From positions 1 to 64,000 of the forward strand of contig NW_023501040.1 in NCBI RefSeq assembly GCF_014066305.1: a stretch of DNA of 64,000 bases, given 5' to 3'. Shown here piece after piece: positions 50,601 through 62,871 of the stretch. The DNA is from Letharia columbiana (taxonomy: Eukaryota; Ascomycota; Lecanoromycetes; Lecanorales; Parmeliaceae). The position numbers and the translations under genes were made by a program. Position 1 is the first letter of the stretch. Every line of letters begins with the position of its first letter. The notes beneath the pieces are model-generated. The model did not search any database, was not told where the DNA came from, and saw only the letters and a list, made by a program, of their open reading frames with translations.

Positions 50601-52142
50601 GCACAGCCTGGAAAGCAGCGCCTCCCACGTGAGAGTCACTTTGGAGGTTAGTGAAGTAGAAGTAGGCTACCGAACCAGCACCAGCGCTCCAGAATGAAGG
50701 CTCTACAGCGACCAGATTTTGGAGGTCCTCTATGATTTAGCTACAAAGGATCGTTTGCTCGTAGCCTGGCTTACCTCCACGATGACCCATTAAGACCATT
50801 TTTACCTTATACAATAGGATGGTGGCGTACCTGAAATTATTAGAAGTCGTGGTCAGGCAGTCTCCGCGCTTCCTTGTTCTGAAATGCCTCGAGCCCAGGA
50901 TTTGTATTTGCTCTGTCCAATAAACCAGGTACCACTCTCATCTAGTCGCCGCCGCTCTGCTTCATCGTGTGCTTTTGCCCAATGGGAAGCTGCAATCCAG
51001 TGCTTCAGATCTCTGAACTTATTACCTAGATAATTTGTATTAATTGAAAACGCGAAATAACGAGATACTTACTCAATGTATCTCACTGCTTCGCTTTCCT
51101 TTCATCATCCATTTCTTGGCGACGTAATGAGTCCTTCTTTAACTCTCGATCAATGTTTGCATGTTGCGATAAAGGATCCTCATTGTACACAAATTTAAGC
51201 TCATGTTCGAACAACAAATTATTCTCTTTAAGCCAGCCAAGTGTGTTAGAGACTCTTGTATCAAATGGCGTCCAGAAAAGACCTTGAGTCATGCGGGCTT
51301 TGTAACATATTCCTAGAGTGAGACTTTAGTAGGACATGGGTAGACTAGAATCTCCGACAGAATAACGGACCTTGGTGTTTTCTAGGTTACGAGCACCATC
51401 ACAGAACTCGAGGACGTCGGTATAGACGTAGGCTAGAGACTTCGACAGACGCTGTAGTATCTCCCGCCGTTTCGCTGCCTCATCTGCGCTATTTGCGATT
51501 GCAAATGCGTGACGTTGAAGAATGACCATGTGCTTTACATACAGAGAAAGCCGTGCTGTGATCTGTCACAGCATGTCCGCAAGCTTTTTGAAAAAGGAAC
51601 CATAGTCCTGACTCAGCTTTCTCATGTTGGAAAGGATAAGAAGGAGACATCCGCAAGAACACTTACTGAGGAGAATAGTCGAAATGCACTTGAGACGATC
51701 GCAGCCTATTCAGAATGGCTCGAGACCAGAATTCCGACAGTCTGGAATTATGGCTCTATCGCTACTCAATTTGACTACATGCAGCCAGATGTCGCGATTC
51801 TTTGCCTTTGCTATGCTGTTTGATATATACCTGCACATTTCGGATCATTTCGCAGGGTCATCAAAGAGATGAATTGCGTTCTTCTGGTCCTCGGAGAGGC
51901 CAGGGCGGAAGTCGGCAGCAGGCACCACGAAAACATTGTTAGGGGTCGACAGACTATTACGAAATGGTGAATGCAAAATCGAAGGCAGTGGCGAAAAGGG
52001 CACTTACTCTACGGGTTGCAATGTCATTCTCGCGAGGATCTGCTCCTATCTTTTGAATTAAGTGAATAACTTCATTGAGGATGTCCGGTATGCGGTTCGC
52101 TTTAGGCCTCGTTGCGGCAGACCCTGCAGCTGCAGCTGCCAA
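47658..52142 (-). pseudogene. Degenerate NACHT-type NLR (STAND) protein gene
   Basis: Pieces follow in correct order on the minus strand. Near 51957-51830: VFVVPAADFRPGLSEDQKNA. At 51529: AIANSADEAAKRREILQRLS then LAYVYTDVLEFC, an N-terminal helical region, followed by LFWTPFDTRVSNTLGWLKEN. Near 50790: a Walker A site reading GKPGYEQT instead of the GxxGxGKT form, followed by a stop codon. At 50628-50395: VLAQMLQARRSDPDFIDIAS and FGVIDRLDECPD, the Walker B region. At 49901: FESVLSQMCGSLVEVRKDRT then VHVSVLEYLT, the winged-helix part after NACHT. At 49550-49059: a helical region ending NDVDWVLIASQASLD. From 49055 to 47658: a C-terminal part that may be a WD40-like propeller (VVAFCSDNTVVIYRLT) and a polar tail. 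Frameshifts, stops and loss of the phosphate-binding lysine show it is inactive. Such proteins act in non-self recognition and regulated cell death in fungi. Confidence 0.7.
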
Positions 52143-53335
52143 TCACTTGCGAGCAGTAGCTTGCCAAGTTTTGCGGACACATAAGCACACTCTCAGTGGT
52201 CCACCGCCTGCAGCCCTATATGATGTGCGTGTGGTCAGTAAAGATAATCTAGAGGATCGCCCACCAATCAGCCCGACCCTTTCTGAACACGAGTGCACCA
52301 GAGAAGCTGCATGATATCCATTACCGCTTACATATACTGTAATCTAGGCACCTTGTATGCCGTGGCAATATGCTATAACAACGGGTGCAGCGTCCCATCC
52401 GATGTCGTAATTAGGTCTGAGCTTTGCTGGTTATGGAGGGTTTAAAATATCGTAAAACGCGAGACGATGTATTACTACTTGTTAAAATTGGCAGGAAACC
52501 TCTCGACATAAAGGAGAGCCTTTCTTTAGCCAAAGTACCACCATCTCCAGATCTGCATAATTTCTGATAACTCATTTATATGTCTCCCTAAATAGTTCTA
52601 GTTGATCGCGTTCGGTGAAGAATATGCGGAATTGAACGTTGACCCTAAATAATTTGTAGAGCAGATTCCTTTTGCTGACTGTCTAGTTCCGATTCTAGAG
52701 TAGCTGTCAGCGGTACCTACGGCGGTCAGTTATTTCAGGAAGTGGTGCCCGTATCACGGCTTCTCGAACCCCGTAGATTAATGATGGTGGACGACTCTAA
52801 TATAAGCTGTCTGTCTTACCAGCCGGACTAACAACTTGTATGTATATAAGATGAAGTATGCTTTTCATCAAATATCTTTTCTTGTGCTTCTGTTAAGTTA
52901 TTTCACAACCATAGATATTCAATGAGGTCGTATCATAGCTATCAGTACTCTATTGGTAGCCTAACCCTGTCGGCTATACGTTCTTCCGCCACCGAAACAC
53001 ACCCACTACGCGGTTAGCGCTTGTCACGCATGCAGCCTTATCAACATTCCAATCTCTTCATGCATGAGGCGGAAGGCTGCGCCGACATTTCCTTAACTAT
53101 CATCTCTCTTACCCTCAACAGCTCAGAGTACACGTGGGTAAGAAACCAGACCGCTGTCACTATCTATCACGAAGCAACTTGTCTTTCGGAGAGGAGATTT
53201 GAGCGCAGCACAAAGTGGTGACAGCACTGTACGCTTGCTCGGCATCTCTATCCGAGAAGTGTCTGATTCACCATCTAGACAGGTTGGACGCTTGCTTCTC
53301 GGATTAGAAGCGCTCTATTCGACCCGTTCTCGGCC
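52143..53335. other. Intergenic, no supported gene
   Basis: Only short frames without motifs. The last part should contain the promoter of the dehydrogenase starting at 53336; no distinct element was recognised. Confidence 0.5.
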
Positions 53336-54611
53336 ATGGCGAGCACTAAGCGAGGTCTACGCCTGGAAGGCAAAAAGGCCATCATTACTGGCGCTGCTGG
53401 GTGGGTCTGACCAGTCTACTTTTCAATATTGACTACTGGTTCTTTCTGCTGTAGCACTCATACTGCTCCCTTGTCTGCGCTGCAGTTCTTTCGCCTGCAT
53501 TTGTCTTATTGTCGAAGAGCGCACTCAGCATGCAGTGCCCCGTCCGGGTCACGTGCTCAGTAATAACCTTTATTTTGCCTCGGTGCTTACCATATTCTTG
53601 CCGTTCGTTTGCTGTATTTCGTTCCTACCCCAAACCTATTTGCGTTTTTGGTTTCCCGACATTGATGCCTCCATTTCTTCCTAGCGGCATTGGCCTCGAA
53701 ACAACGATCCTCTTCGCCCGCGAAGGCGCCGCAGTCCTCATGGCGGACATATCCGAGCCCGCCCTTGCTACCGCACTAGCAAAAGTCCACACCATTCTCC
53801 CAGATCCGCCTCGACTCGAAACCATCAAATGCGACGTGTCTAAAGAATCTGACGTCGAAGCCATGGTCAAACATGTCGACTCATGGGGCGGCGTCGACAT
53901 CATGTTCAACAACGCCGGCATCATGCACGGTGATGATGCTGACGCAATTGATACGCCGGAAAAGATCTGGGATTTGACTCACAATATCAATGTCAAGGGT
54001 GTATGGTTTGGAAGTAAACATGCTGTGCTAAGCATGCGGAGGCATGAGAAAAAGGTTGGGAGTATTATTAACACAGCCAGCGTGGTTGCTTTGGTGGGAA
54101 GTGCGACGCCGCAGCTGGCATACACAGCGAGCAAAGGCGCTGTACTGGCAATAACAAGAGAGTTGGCGATTGTGCATGCGAAGGAAGGGTTTAGATTCAA
54201 TGCGTTGTGTCCTGCCCCATTGAAGTAAGCCTTTCTCTCAACTTCCTATTGGGAGATGCTGATACTGGTCTTCAGCACCGCGCTCCTTCAAGACTGGCTC
54301 GGCGATGACGCAGCCAAACGCCACCGCCGCGAGATCCACTTCCCATCAGGCCGCTTCGGCGAAGCCATTGAACAAGCCCAAGCCGTCTTATTCTTGGCCA
54401 GCGACGAGAGTAGTTTCGTGAATGGGACTGACTTCGTGGTTGATGGGGGATTGACAAGAGTAAGCATTCTCACGGAGTGTCGCAGAGGTCCTCGACTGCT
54501 TGACTCGGTATTGTCTTGTTTCAGGACTTGCGGCTGATTGCTGTGTATGACTAGGCATATGTGACCGCTCAAGGCCCTGCGACCAAGCCACCTGCCAACT
54601 TTGCTAGATAG
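53336..54611 (+). CDS. Short-chain dehydrogenase/reductase, four exons
   Basis: Exons 53336-53400, 53685-54224, 54276-54459 and 54555-54611 give 281 residues. The first intron (284 nt, GTGGGT...TTCCTAG) splits the glycine-rich cofactor motif: TGAAG before, GIG after. The others are 51 nt (GTAAGC...CTTCAG) and 95 nt (GTAAGC...GACTAG). It should be an NAD(P)-dependent oxidoreductase of the classical SDR fold: TGAAGGIG at 18-25, Asp in CDVS at 72, NNAG at 97-100, catalytic Ser154, Tyr168 and Lys172 (AYTASK), and the C-terminal FVNGTDFVVDGGL. MADIS at the end of beta-2 places an Asp where NAD-preferring enzymes have one. The substrate cannot be told. In NALCPAPLN the family usually has PGP; the Ala is a small oddity. 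The ATG at 53336 gives the normal distance to the cofactor motif. Probably functional. Confidence 0.85.
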
Positions 54612-57600
54612 AGGAACGAGATACTGAGCGGCGATGCGCTGGTGAAGGATTGTGAGATCAAGCCCAGGTATGACATTATCAAAGCTAATGCGGGAGGGCG
54701 GTATGTGAGCATGGAGTTATTGTCGGGCTCCGCTTTTGCCGTTCTAATAGACACACCTGGTTTGATATACCATAGACAGAGTTCTCAACTTCTACCGATC
54801 GAACTTGAGAAATGAAATGTTCAGACTTTAATGAGCCCGTTTGAGCCCATTCTCTCAAAATCGGTGTCTACTTGGTAATTAGGCAGATCAGTCATGCTGG
54901 ATTTCTTTCCCTGCACGATATAGTGTACTGAATGATCGCTTCGAAATTGCGTTCAGCTACAATTATGTCAGGATTATTGCGACCTGTTCTAATAAGTCCC
55001 AGATCCGCACAGAAAAGAACGTACCCTTTCGAGCCTTGATCCAGTTTACGACCAAGAGAAAGTACTAAGGAAAGACCATCGCTTGGCTAGGACAACGAAG
55101 CCCAAAAAAGTGAACCATTCATCTGTGCCTCCCCACTATGATATCCAGAAAACGACAGTGTGTCACCGCTGCGGTACCAATTTCCCACGAATGATTCGTA
55201 AAGGCGAGAAAATAGCCATTATAGGATCTAGAATTCGACACTCGCGTCGAGCGTCGAGTATCTTCCCGCGGCATCCGTGGAGACGTAGGATGAAGATGTC
55301 TGTGAAGACAAGAAGTGTCTGTATTTTAGAGGATATTCGTGGAAAGATTTGAGGTTTGCGGTAATGCCTGCCCACTATTGCTCACGATGTCTTTACCTTT
55401 GAATTCTTTCCGAATGGTATAAATTGCGCATGGCTCATTCGTTTGTGGCCACAGAAGACCCGATGCCACACCAACGCCCAAAGCGAAGGGCATGAATCCG
55501 AGGAACAGGCCGGCGATCGAGCCACCCATATGTGACCAGACTAGCGATTACGCTGCCATCAACAGCCAACATGACAAGAAAACCGACGAGCGGCCTCTTG
55601 TGCACGACTTCCAGACGGGCATGGCAATTGCACCTGTGCTTATGATGATCGGTGAAGCCATGGTGGTCAGAGCAATACTGGGATGGCAACCAAGAACGGT
55701 GATCAATGTTGCCGTAAAAGGTAAGGAATTTAGGATGCTTTGGTCTAGAGCACCCGGTGACTCCAACTGGAGCGACCGAAGGGTCAGTCATGTGAGTGAC
55801 GGGCATATCAGTGTGCCAAGTAGGAAGCAGAGAAGGTCAGACGAGTCACAGATCCCACAAGGAGGTCCTTGATCCGGTAGAGCTGCTCGACGCCGGTCCC
55901 AAATGGAAAGAGCTTGTTGCAGCGATCCTCGCCTAATGTTGCAACAGTATTGTCCTGCTTGTCAGTGGCGACACAGTAAACACGAACACTTCACGGATAG
56001 CCATGGCCCATCTTGGCTCGGGTTTGAGAAGGAGGTCTGTAAAAGCTCGTGTATCGAGCTGAAAGACCAGAGATGGGACCTCTGCGTCCTTACATTCCTG
56101 TATAGCTTTTTCGTCGCTGAGTTGGTCTAATTGATTACGCAGCGTTGCCTTGTATGGTCCGTCTCTGAGAGAGCTTTTTCCGCGCGTGCAGAGATTTTTT
56201 CGCAAACACAAACAACCATCTATGGTTGATCCTCCAGTGCCGTGATTACCATCTCTTCCTCGCCAGGCTGACAACTCATAGCTCTTTTGAGAGAAAGCAG
56301 CAGGGTGTCCTAGAGCGAGTGGAACTCTGCTGCCAATATTCTCAGCTCGAGAAGATGATCGGGGTTCTGGATTTACGTCGTGCGAGCAAAATTTCGAGTA
56401 AGATAGCACTCAAAATGGGGGACTCGCTCAGCGCAGTGACCATCACGTTCTTAGAAGATCTGAACTTCGGGATCGCGAGCCTGAGCTCGAAGTCAGTCGG
56501 ACATTTACGCAATGAACTCAGCGTTCTCAACTTCTTGATCCACGAAGATCGTCCACAGCCCGGATCACCCAGCGACTCCACCAGGTCGCTCGCAAATTCG
56601 ACGGAATACTCTCTCAGACGATGTATGATCACATCTATATCCGCGACCCACGTCACGGTCATCATGAGAAACGCGCAACACGGATCGAATATATCCGGCC
56701 ACAGATTTGTGGGATCGCTTTTGGGTCCTATACATGTGAATAGTTGAACCGAAGTGGTCCCTTTTGTCAGATTTCGCTGGGGCAGGAAGAACGTCGCTCT
56801 CTTGGTCGGACTTGCAGCGCGGCTCATCTGACGTATATCGCAGAGCTGGATGTCTGCACTGACTTCACCTTCTATGTGCTGCTCAACGCCTCATCTCATG
56901 AAGTGCGATTGGCTTGTTCTTTGTACAGCGTTGCTTGCGCAACTAGAGAACGCCCGAGTTTGAAGAGGACGACGCCCGGTTTTGCCTAGAGGATGACAGT
57001 CTTCAGCCTCGTAGCCTTGTCTTATGCCGCAGTGTCATGCGTTTGTGATGTAAGGATTCATCTATGGAAAGAAAGCGGACCGTCACTGACCTCCCTTAGA
57101 CACAGTTTCCTATACCTTGCCAGCGTCGGCACCGTACTCTGATTTCTCTGCGCAGTTCTCAACATCAACCCAGGACACGATACCTTTACACATACCCGTG
57201 TGAACCAACTTGGGCATTTTTCTTGGCATTGGCGTCAATCATCTCTGGTCTTCATCACAGGCCAACCTTCGAAGATTGTTTCGTATCACACGAATGTCGA
57301 TTGCACATGCCTGCTCCGGCGAAGCAAGTATCATTGGCGAATCGCCGCTTTTACCAATTCGTGGTCAGGATCCTGCGTAACCTCCCCCACTGCCTCACGA
57401 GTACGGCGATGAGCCTGCAGGTGGATAGCAGAGCCAAAGGAGCCTGGGACTGACAAAAGAGATGGATTTTTGTTATATTCTGTCAGCCGCTCGCCCTTCA
57501 ACATGCATCACAGTCTTCTCGAAGCATCATTTGGCCTGATCCTCATTCACGATTACGGTGTCTTCTAATCCCTCGATGACCCAGTCTTCCTCTTCGAAAA

Positions 57601-58348
57601 GTCCGCCACTTGAGCCTACTCGGCGAACAAGTTGTCATTCGATGCTCCTTTTGGAACACCTCGTGACACTATCCTCCGCTTCGAAGATTGTATCACCTAC
57701 ACCGCCCTTCCCACAATGGATTTTTGTGATCAGCATCAGCAAAGGCGTTAGGCTTAGACATGGCTTGCGCGCCAGCATAGATCTACCTTCCGGTCGATGC
57801 AGTCGCGTAAACCTCTAGGCAACCTCTGGGGTTGGTGCAGGCATTCCCGGGCGTCGAAGGACCACATTACCCGGCGTGAGAGAACCCTTCGTGGGGACAG
57901 GAACCATGTGAGAGAATGTAGCGAAAGTCATGCATGCAGGGCTAAAACCCTTGATGAAGCTGTAGAAGTCCTGCGCGGCGCCAGAAAAAAGTGATAGTTT
58001 CAACAACTTTTTCTTGAATATCATTCATTTGTAGATGGTTCTCACCCTCTATGGAATTGCAACAGTCCTACATTTGAGATGTGGTGCCAGGAAAAAGTGA
58101 TAATTTCCACGAACTTTTCCGTCGTTTCATATCTGCAATTGAATTCTTTTGATGCGTTTAATCCTTTCTACTCAATATCCTCTGATAGGAAGAGTCATCT
58201 TATACTGGTCGATATCGACAAAACTATGCGTAAATGAGCAGAAAGCGAGCTTTCTCCTGCTGTGATTTGGAATTCTCTCTAGCATGACTTTTGCTACGTT
58301 TTCTTACAGAGTCATGCTGAGCACTTACGACCTTGTGCATCACATTTT
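54612..58348. other. Gene-poor region with possible membrane-protein debris
   Basis: On the minus strand between about 56830 and 55326 several frames carry readable pieces, including CCAFLMMTVTWVADIDVII and, at 55529, a hydrophobic MGGSIAGLFLGFMPFALGVG. They run in one direction but stops and frame changes separate them, and I recognise no family. At about 57984-58030 and 58085-58130 a short direct repeat around AAAAAGTGATA is present. No RNA gene seen. Confidence 0.35.
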
Positions 58349-60155
58349 TCAACCTCTCTCGCCCTTGTCTTCGCTCCTCCCCGGACAAGCCCTCAAACAC
58401 TGCACCAACTCCCCCGCCTTCGCCCGCGAGAAGGCCTGTCCTTTATCATCAACCCCGATGGCTAGCAGAACCTCGTCGTCCAGATACCCCACGTGCATAT
58501 CCTGCGCTTCATCTCCTCCGTCTTTCGCTGCCCTCGGCTGCCTTCCCCAAGCATAAGAAATACTGACCGTGTACGTGAAATAGGCCCAGTAGTCCTTGCC
58601 GCGGTACGGCTCCGTTGCATTGGCAGCTGTTTTCTTCGTCATGGCGACGATCTTGGCGTTGGCAGGATCATCATCCCAATTCTCGCTCGCGGGCCATCCT
58701 GAAGCCGTCTCATTACCCATCAGAACCGGGTGCTGGCTGATGCCTAGCATCTCAAATGGCGGCGTAGCAGACCAGACCATAAAGTAGCGCTCATAGCGTA
58801 ATGGAAGCTTGAGCCAATTAGGAAATTTGCGGTGCACAATAGCGAAGAAGACGGTGTTGTCTGGTTTGGCTTTGCAGTCATAGTCGAAACGATTGCAGAG
58901 CACAAGACGAAGAGAGTTGGTTGCTTGATGCCAAGTGCCTCCTCTCTTCATCTTATCTGGTTCCTCGGCATCGGTGAGATCACGCAGACACGGCTGCTCG
59001 AAGGGATCCGTCAGATTGGTCGTGGTTAAGCCATTTCCAAGGAGCTTGGCAAAGGTGCGTCCTCTGGGTCCGCCACGAGGGTTGGAGAGATCGTAGTGGA
59101 TATAGGACTCGCCACTAGAAGGGAAAAAGAGGAACCAGTTCTTTTCGATTTGTGAGCGGGTATTGGCGGGGTTGCGAGTCAGCTCTGTGAGAGTTGGGTA
59201 GGACTTCAGAGGACCAAGGGAAGGTCGTTTGGGGGAAGACGTGAGAAGCTTTTGGAGGGGCGAGTGCAGGGTGCGAAGATCTATGATCCAAAGGCCGAAA
59301 CAAGCGTAGCGGGATCTGTAGAACGTCAGTATTGTGTTGAAAAGCTAGGAGGGGGCCATACTGGGTGTTGACCATCATCAAGGGCTCGCCTTTGCCGCTC
59401 CAGAAGATCCGAGGATCGTGGAAGCCCGGGATGTCAACATAGGGCATGAATTTCCCTTCACATCTCTCTGCCGGCGTTGGTGGCACACTAAGGGTCACTG
59501 GTGATGAGACACAGCGCATCCCACCGCCAGGACCGACGTGTCGAAGGTCGTCCTCCGTACACCGCTTCTCCCTTGGCCTTGAATTTTCGCCGGATCCAAT
59601 GTAGCAGACATTAGCCTCGCACAGCACATTCTCTTGGTGATTGCCGTCTGTGACGATCCTGCTCACGATCAAATACTGGTTTTTCGACCAGTATGGCAGT
59701 GCGATGACGGTCGGATTCCAGAACACTCTGGATTCCGGCTTCAGCGAACCTGGTGGGATCTGCGAGATGTTCTGGACGATGTCAGGTAAGCGTATATGGC
59801 CTGTGTATTTGTTGGCGTCAATGGGGCATCTGAAGAGGTGTTCGAGATTGGGATCGAGCCCTGGTCGCCATAATTTCGAGGTGCTCTTATCATCGTTCAA
59901 TGCCTCCTCGTGTCTGTGGTAGCTGTAGTAGTATTGATTGGGTGGCGAAAGATGATTGTATGAGGAATTGGCGATGGGTAGGGGGTTCTGCAGGCCTGAG
60001 ATTGGTACATGAATGCCTTGTGGAGGAGCAGGCGCTGGGTGGAGGACGAATGATGGCAACGAGGTTGGAATGGGCAATGCACGGTAGGAGATGATGAGGG
60101 TCACGAAGACAATGGCGGGTAAAAGAAAGCGTCGTAACGGCGGTAAATAGATCAT
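58349..60155 (-). CDS. Type II membrane-anchored secretory protein, glycan-enzyme-like propeller
   Basis: Exons 60155-59362 and 59315-58349 with a 46-nt intron (GTATGG...TCTACAG, containing CTGAC) give 586 residues. The ATG at 60155 is the first in frame and starts MIYLPPLRRFLLPAIVFVTL, a short basic tail and one membrane anchor (about 10-27), which predicts a Golgi or secreted luminal protein. After a Pro-rich stem come a Cys-containing luminal domain (HLFRCPIDANKYTG, VLCEANVCYIG), GFHDPRIFWSGKGEPLMMVN then TQSRYACFGLWIIDL, and a later WHQATNSLRLVLCNR. The Asp-Pro-Arg and Asn-Thr-Gln blocks recall five-bladed propellers of glycoside hydrolases or beta-mannosyltransferases; this is a loose resemblance. 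Near the end, a 66-nt in-frame stretch bounded by GTCAGT and GCGCAG could be another intron, joining YFTYT to DMHVGYLDDEVLL. It lies head-to-tail with the MFS gene. Confidence 0.75.
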
Positions 60156-60720
60156 CTTGGTTTGTGAGAAAGCATGTGTTCTGGATATGGAAGGTTCCAA
60201 CGTTGCCGAGTGCACAGATGGATGTGTTTATGGCGCTTGGCAGCACGAAGACATCAGTTTTAAGACGGTGCGCTGATTCTTCCTTGGGATGCAACTCACA
60301 AATCGTCATGTTGGACGTAGTGTTATGGAACAGAATGTCTGCTGCAAAGAGCCTTCTCAAGGGCATTTTCCCCCTGGACGCAGGGATTCTTCTTGATCCT
60401 AGACCATAACAATGACAGTCTTCGAGCTCCATGGCATTCACAACACCCACCGTCGGTTCGGCCATTGACCACTAGATATTCTATGCTCAGCTGTGTATGG
60501 GGCCTAAGATGCTTCATACATATAGATCGTAGCCCTTTGACGTCGTAATACGTTGAAATTTAGGCCAGCTAATGAAAGCATTTTACTCACTGGCTGTTCC
60601 CTCTCTTGCAGTCCATTAATCCTACACCAAAACGCCATCAACGCCTTCGCTATGATCGTCATCCCTTTTGTCCCGGCATGTCTATGTCTAACGCCATATT
60701 CCCAAACTACAAGGATTATA

Positions 60721-62510
60721 CTACCTCGCATGATCGTCTTCGTCCTCCGACTCCTCGTCCTCCTCACTGCCCTCCTCTTCATCCCAACCCTCCGACTCGA
60801 GATTTGCCCCACGTATTCCGAAGGTCATCAGGAATCCGATAAAGGTTATACCGCCAAAGACGCCGAATGCTACGGCTTCGCCCTTGGGTTCTACATGAGT
60901 CCCGAGTGAGAAAAGACCACCAGCGAAAAAAGGGCCTACAGCTCGGCCGGCTGCGGATAGAGTCTGGGCGAGGCCATTGAGCGTGCCGAGGACGGAATGG
61001 TTGGGAGCGGAGTTGGTAATCTTGGACGAAGGGTAAGCTTGGTCAATGAAGACAACAGTGGGACATATACCAACAGAAGAAAGCTCGTCAAGCAGCCCAC
61101 AGCAGCCAGCGACTTCACTAAGAGTATGAATCCCAGCTCGACCCACAACCATGCCTTGCCGGTAGAGATCCCTCCATCTCCATTCTTGCTGTCCTTGTAC
61201 CCCACCCACGGCGTCAGTATGAATGCTAAAGCCATGGCCGCCATGCAGCTTCTGTAAGTCACCCGGTTCCCCAACTTCTCTCGCAGCCTGCCAAAGAAGC
61301 CAAGCTGAAACACAATGGTTGCGGCACTCGCGAAAGCCAGCGAGAACCCGATGTCTTTAGGGGAAAGGTTTCGGCCTCTTGGAGGGGCAGCTTGGCCAAA
61401 GATAGGGTAGAGCGAGTTGTAAGAGATGTTAGAGAGCTGAAAAATGAGATATGTGGACATGAGTAGTAAGGTGTCTCTATTTAAGATCTGAGAGTGTGTG
61501 AGATCTGTGGTATGGTGTGGTATCATTTCCGGAATCGAGGTCTGGGACCCGGAATCCGAATCAGAGTCTTCTTCATCTTCATCCTCATTGGTAGCATCGC
61601 CATCGATGTGTAAAGGTCGCTTGTGATTGATACTTGGTATCCGGAGGTAGCTGGGTCGGCTCGAGCTTGCGAACTGCCAGACCCAGCTGAAGAGGTTGCC
61701 CACTCGCTTTCCCAGTGGCGGCAGGTCCCTAGCTTCGTCAAGACTCTCTTCCAAGAAAACCATCGTCACTATCATGTCGACTATAAGGACGGCCGCTGAA
61801 AGCAGGTTGGGCTTCAGGTATGGATAAGGATCTTCCTTCGAGAAATGTGCGTTCTTGGAAACTAGCAGCCCCCCCACAACAGGTCCCGTGATTCCACCCA
61901 AGCCATATATGACCGGCAAATATATGAAAGCCCGAGACTGATTGCTTCGGTCTGTGATCTCCCCCAGGCATGTAGACACCACGCCCTGGTTCCCATTCAC
62001 GAGCCCCATTAACACCTGTACAATTACTGCCTGCCATAGTGTTTTGCAGAACCCGAAAGCAACAAAGCATGCAGCGCTGAGCAGTGTTCCTGTCAGCACC
62101 ACAGGTTTTCTTCCAATTCTATCTGACAGCCATCCCCAAAAGAAATTTGTAGCGAATTGTGCCAAGGCGAAGGAGGAGGCTACGAGCCCAACGTAGAGTC
62201 CAACCTGCCCGGGATCGACGTCTCCGAATGTGGCTACCATTTGTGGTAGGTAGGGCCCAATGGAGTTCAGGGCGGTCTGCTCGGAGAGGGAGATGACCGC
62301 CAAGACAAAGAGCTGCCTGATGGGGAGAGGTGACCCTTCATGGTTGGAACCCTTAGACCCCGTTCGGGCATGATGAGGCCCGTCGTGGGACGAAGTCCTG
62401 GAAGTGTCTGATGGCGGCTGACCTTTGGATTTGGGGGGAGGAGTGGGGAAGGTCTGGTAGTGAGTGGTTGAGGACTTTCGCTGCGTAGTGCCGTTATTCG
62501 GGCGTCCCAT
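60721..62510 (-). CDS. Major facilitator superfamily transporter
   Basis: Exons 62510-61071 and 61020-60721 with a 50-nt intron (61021-61070, GTATAT...TCCAAG) give 579 residues. The gene encodes a membrane transporter with about 12 helices. After a polar N-terminus of about 65 residues, helix 1 contains LFVALVISL-like sequence and NSIGPYLPQM; motif A is WGWLSDRIGRKPVVLTG (about 122-138); helix 5 has GGITGPVVGGLLV. The central loop is long and highly acidic (TNEDEDEEDSDSDSGSQ). The second half starts at LLLMSTYLIFQLSNISYNSL, and exon 2 supplies SAPNHSVLGTLNGLAQTLSA and AGRAVGPFFAGGL. The C-terminus is an acidic Glu/Asp tail. This arrangement matches the fungal and plant group related to yeast YCR023C and zinc-induced facilitator-like proteins. 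The substrate is unknown; vacuolar or plasma-membrane location cannot be told. The ATG at 62510 is the first in frame. Confidence 0.88.
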
Positions 62511-62871
62511 CGCAGGAAATGAACACGACGGTGTATGTCATAAGCGACAGTGAGTAACTCTGAATAACAAGTAAGGAACAATCATGGATAAAGCGAGGTT
62601 CTCCCCACACAGCAAAGCGAGAGGAAAATTAAGTCTACAACAGTACAGACTCCGAGCTTCACGCTAACACAAGCTCGATAAGATCTACGCTTGTCCCAAT
62701 TCAGATCACTCTATCAGATCCGACTTGGCAGACCGAAGACTGGTAACTCTGACTTCGAATGCGAATTCTTTTGTCGTACTCAACAACCAATGAGAGATGT
62801 AAAGTGGCAATGACATTTTCATTCTCTATTGTACAAAGCTTCTAGTCCGACAGACGATCGATCATATTCAA
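62511..62871. other. Intergenic between two minus-strand genes
   Basis: The promoter of the MFS gene and the 3' end of the next gene share this 360-base interval. No distinct element recognised. Confidence 0.5.

Noticed and set aside
54569..54754. A short minus-strand frame with a hydrophobic stretch after the dehydrogenase
   Set aside because: It overlaps the last exon of the plus-strand gene antisense, is only 61 codons and has no features beyond chance hydrophobicity.
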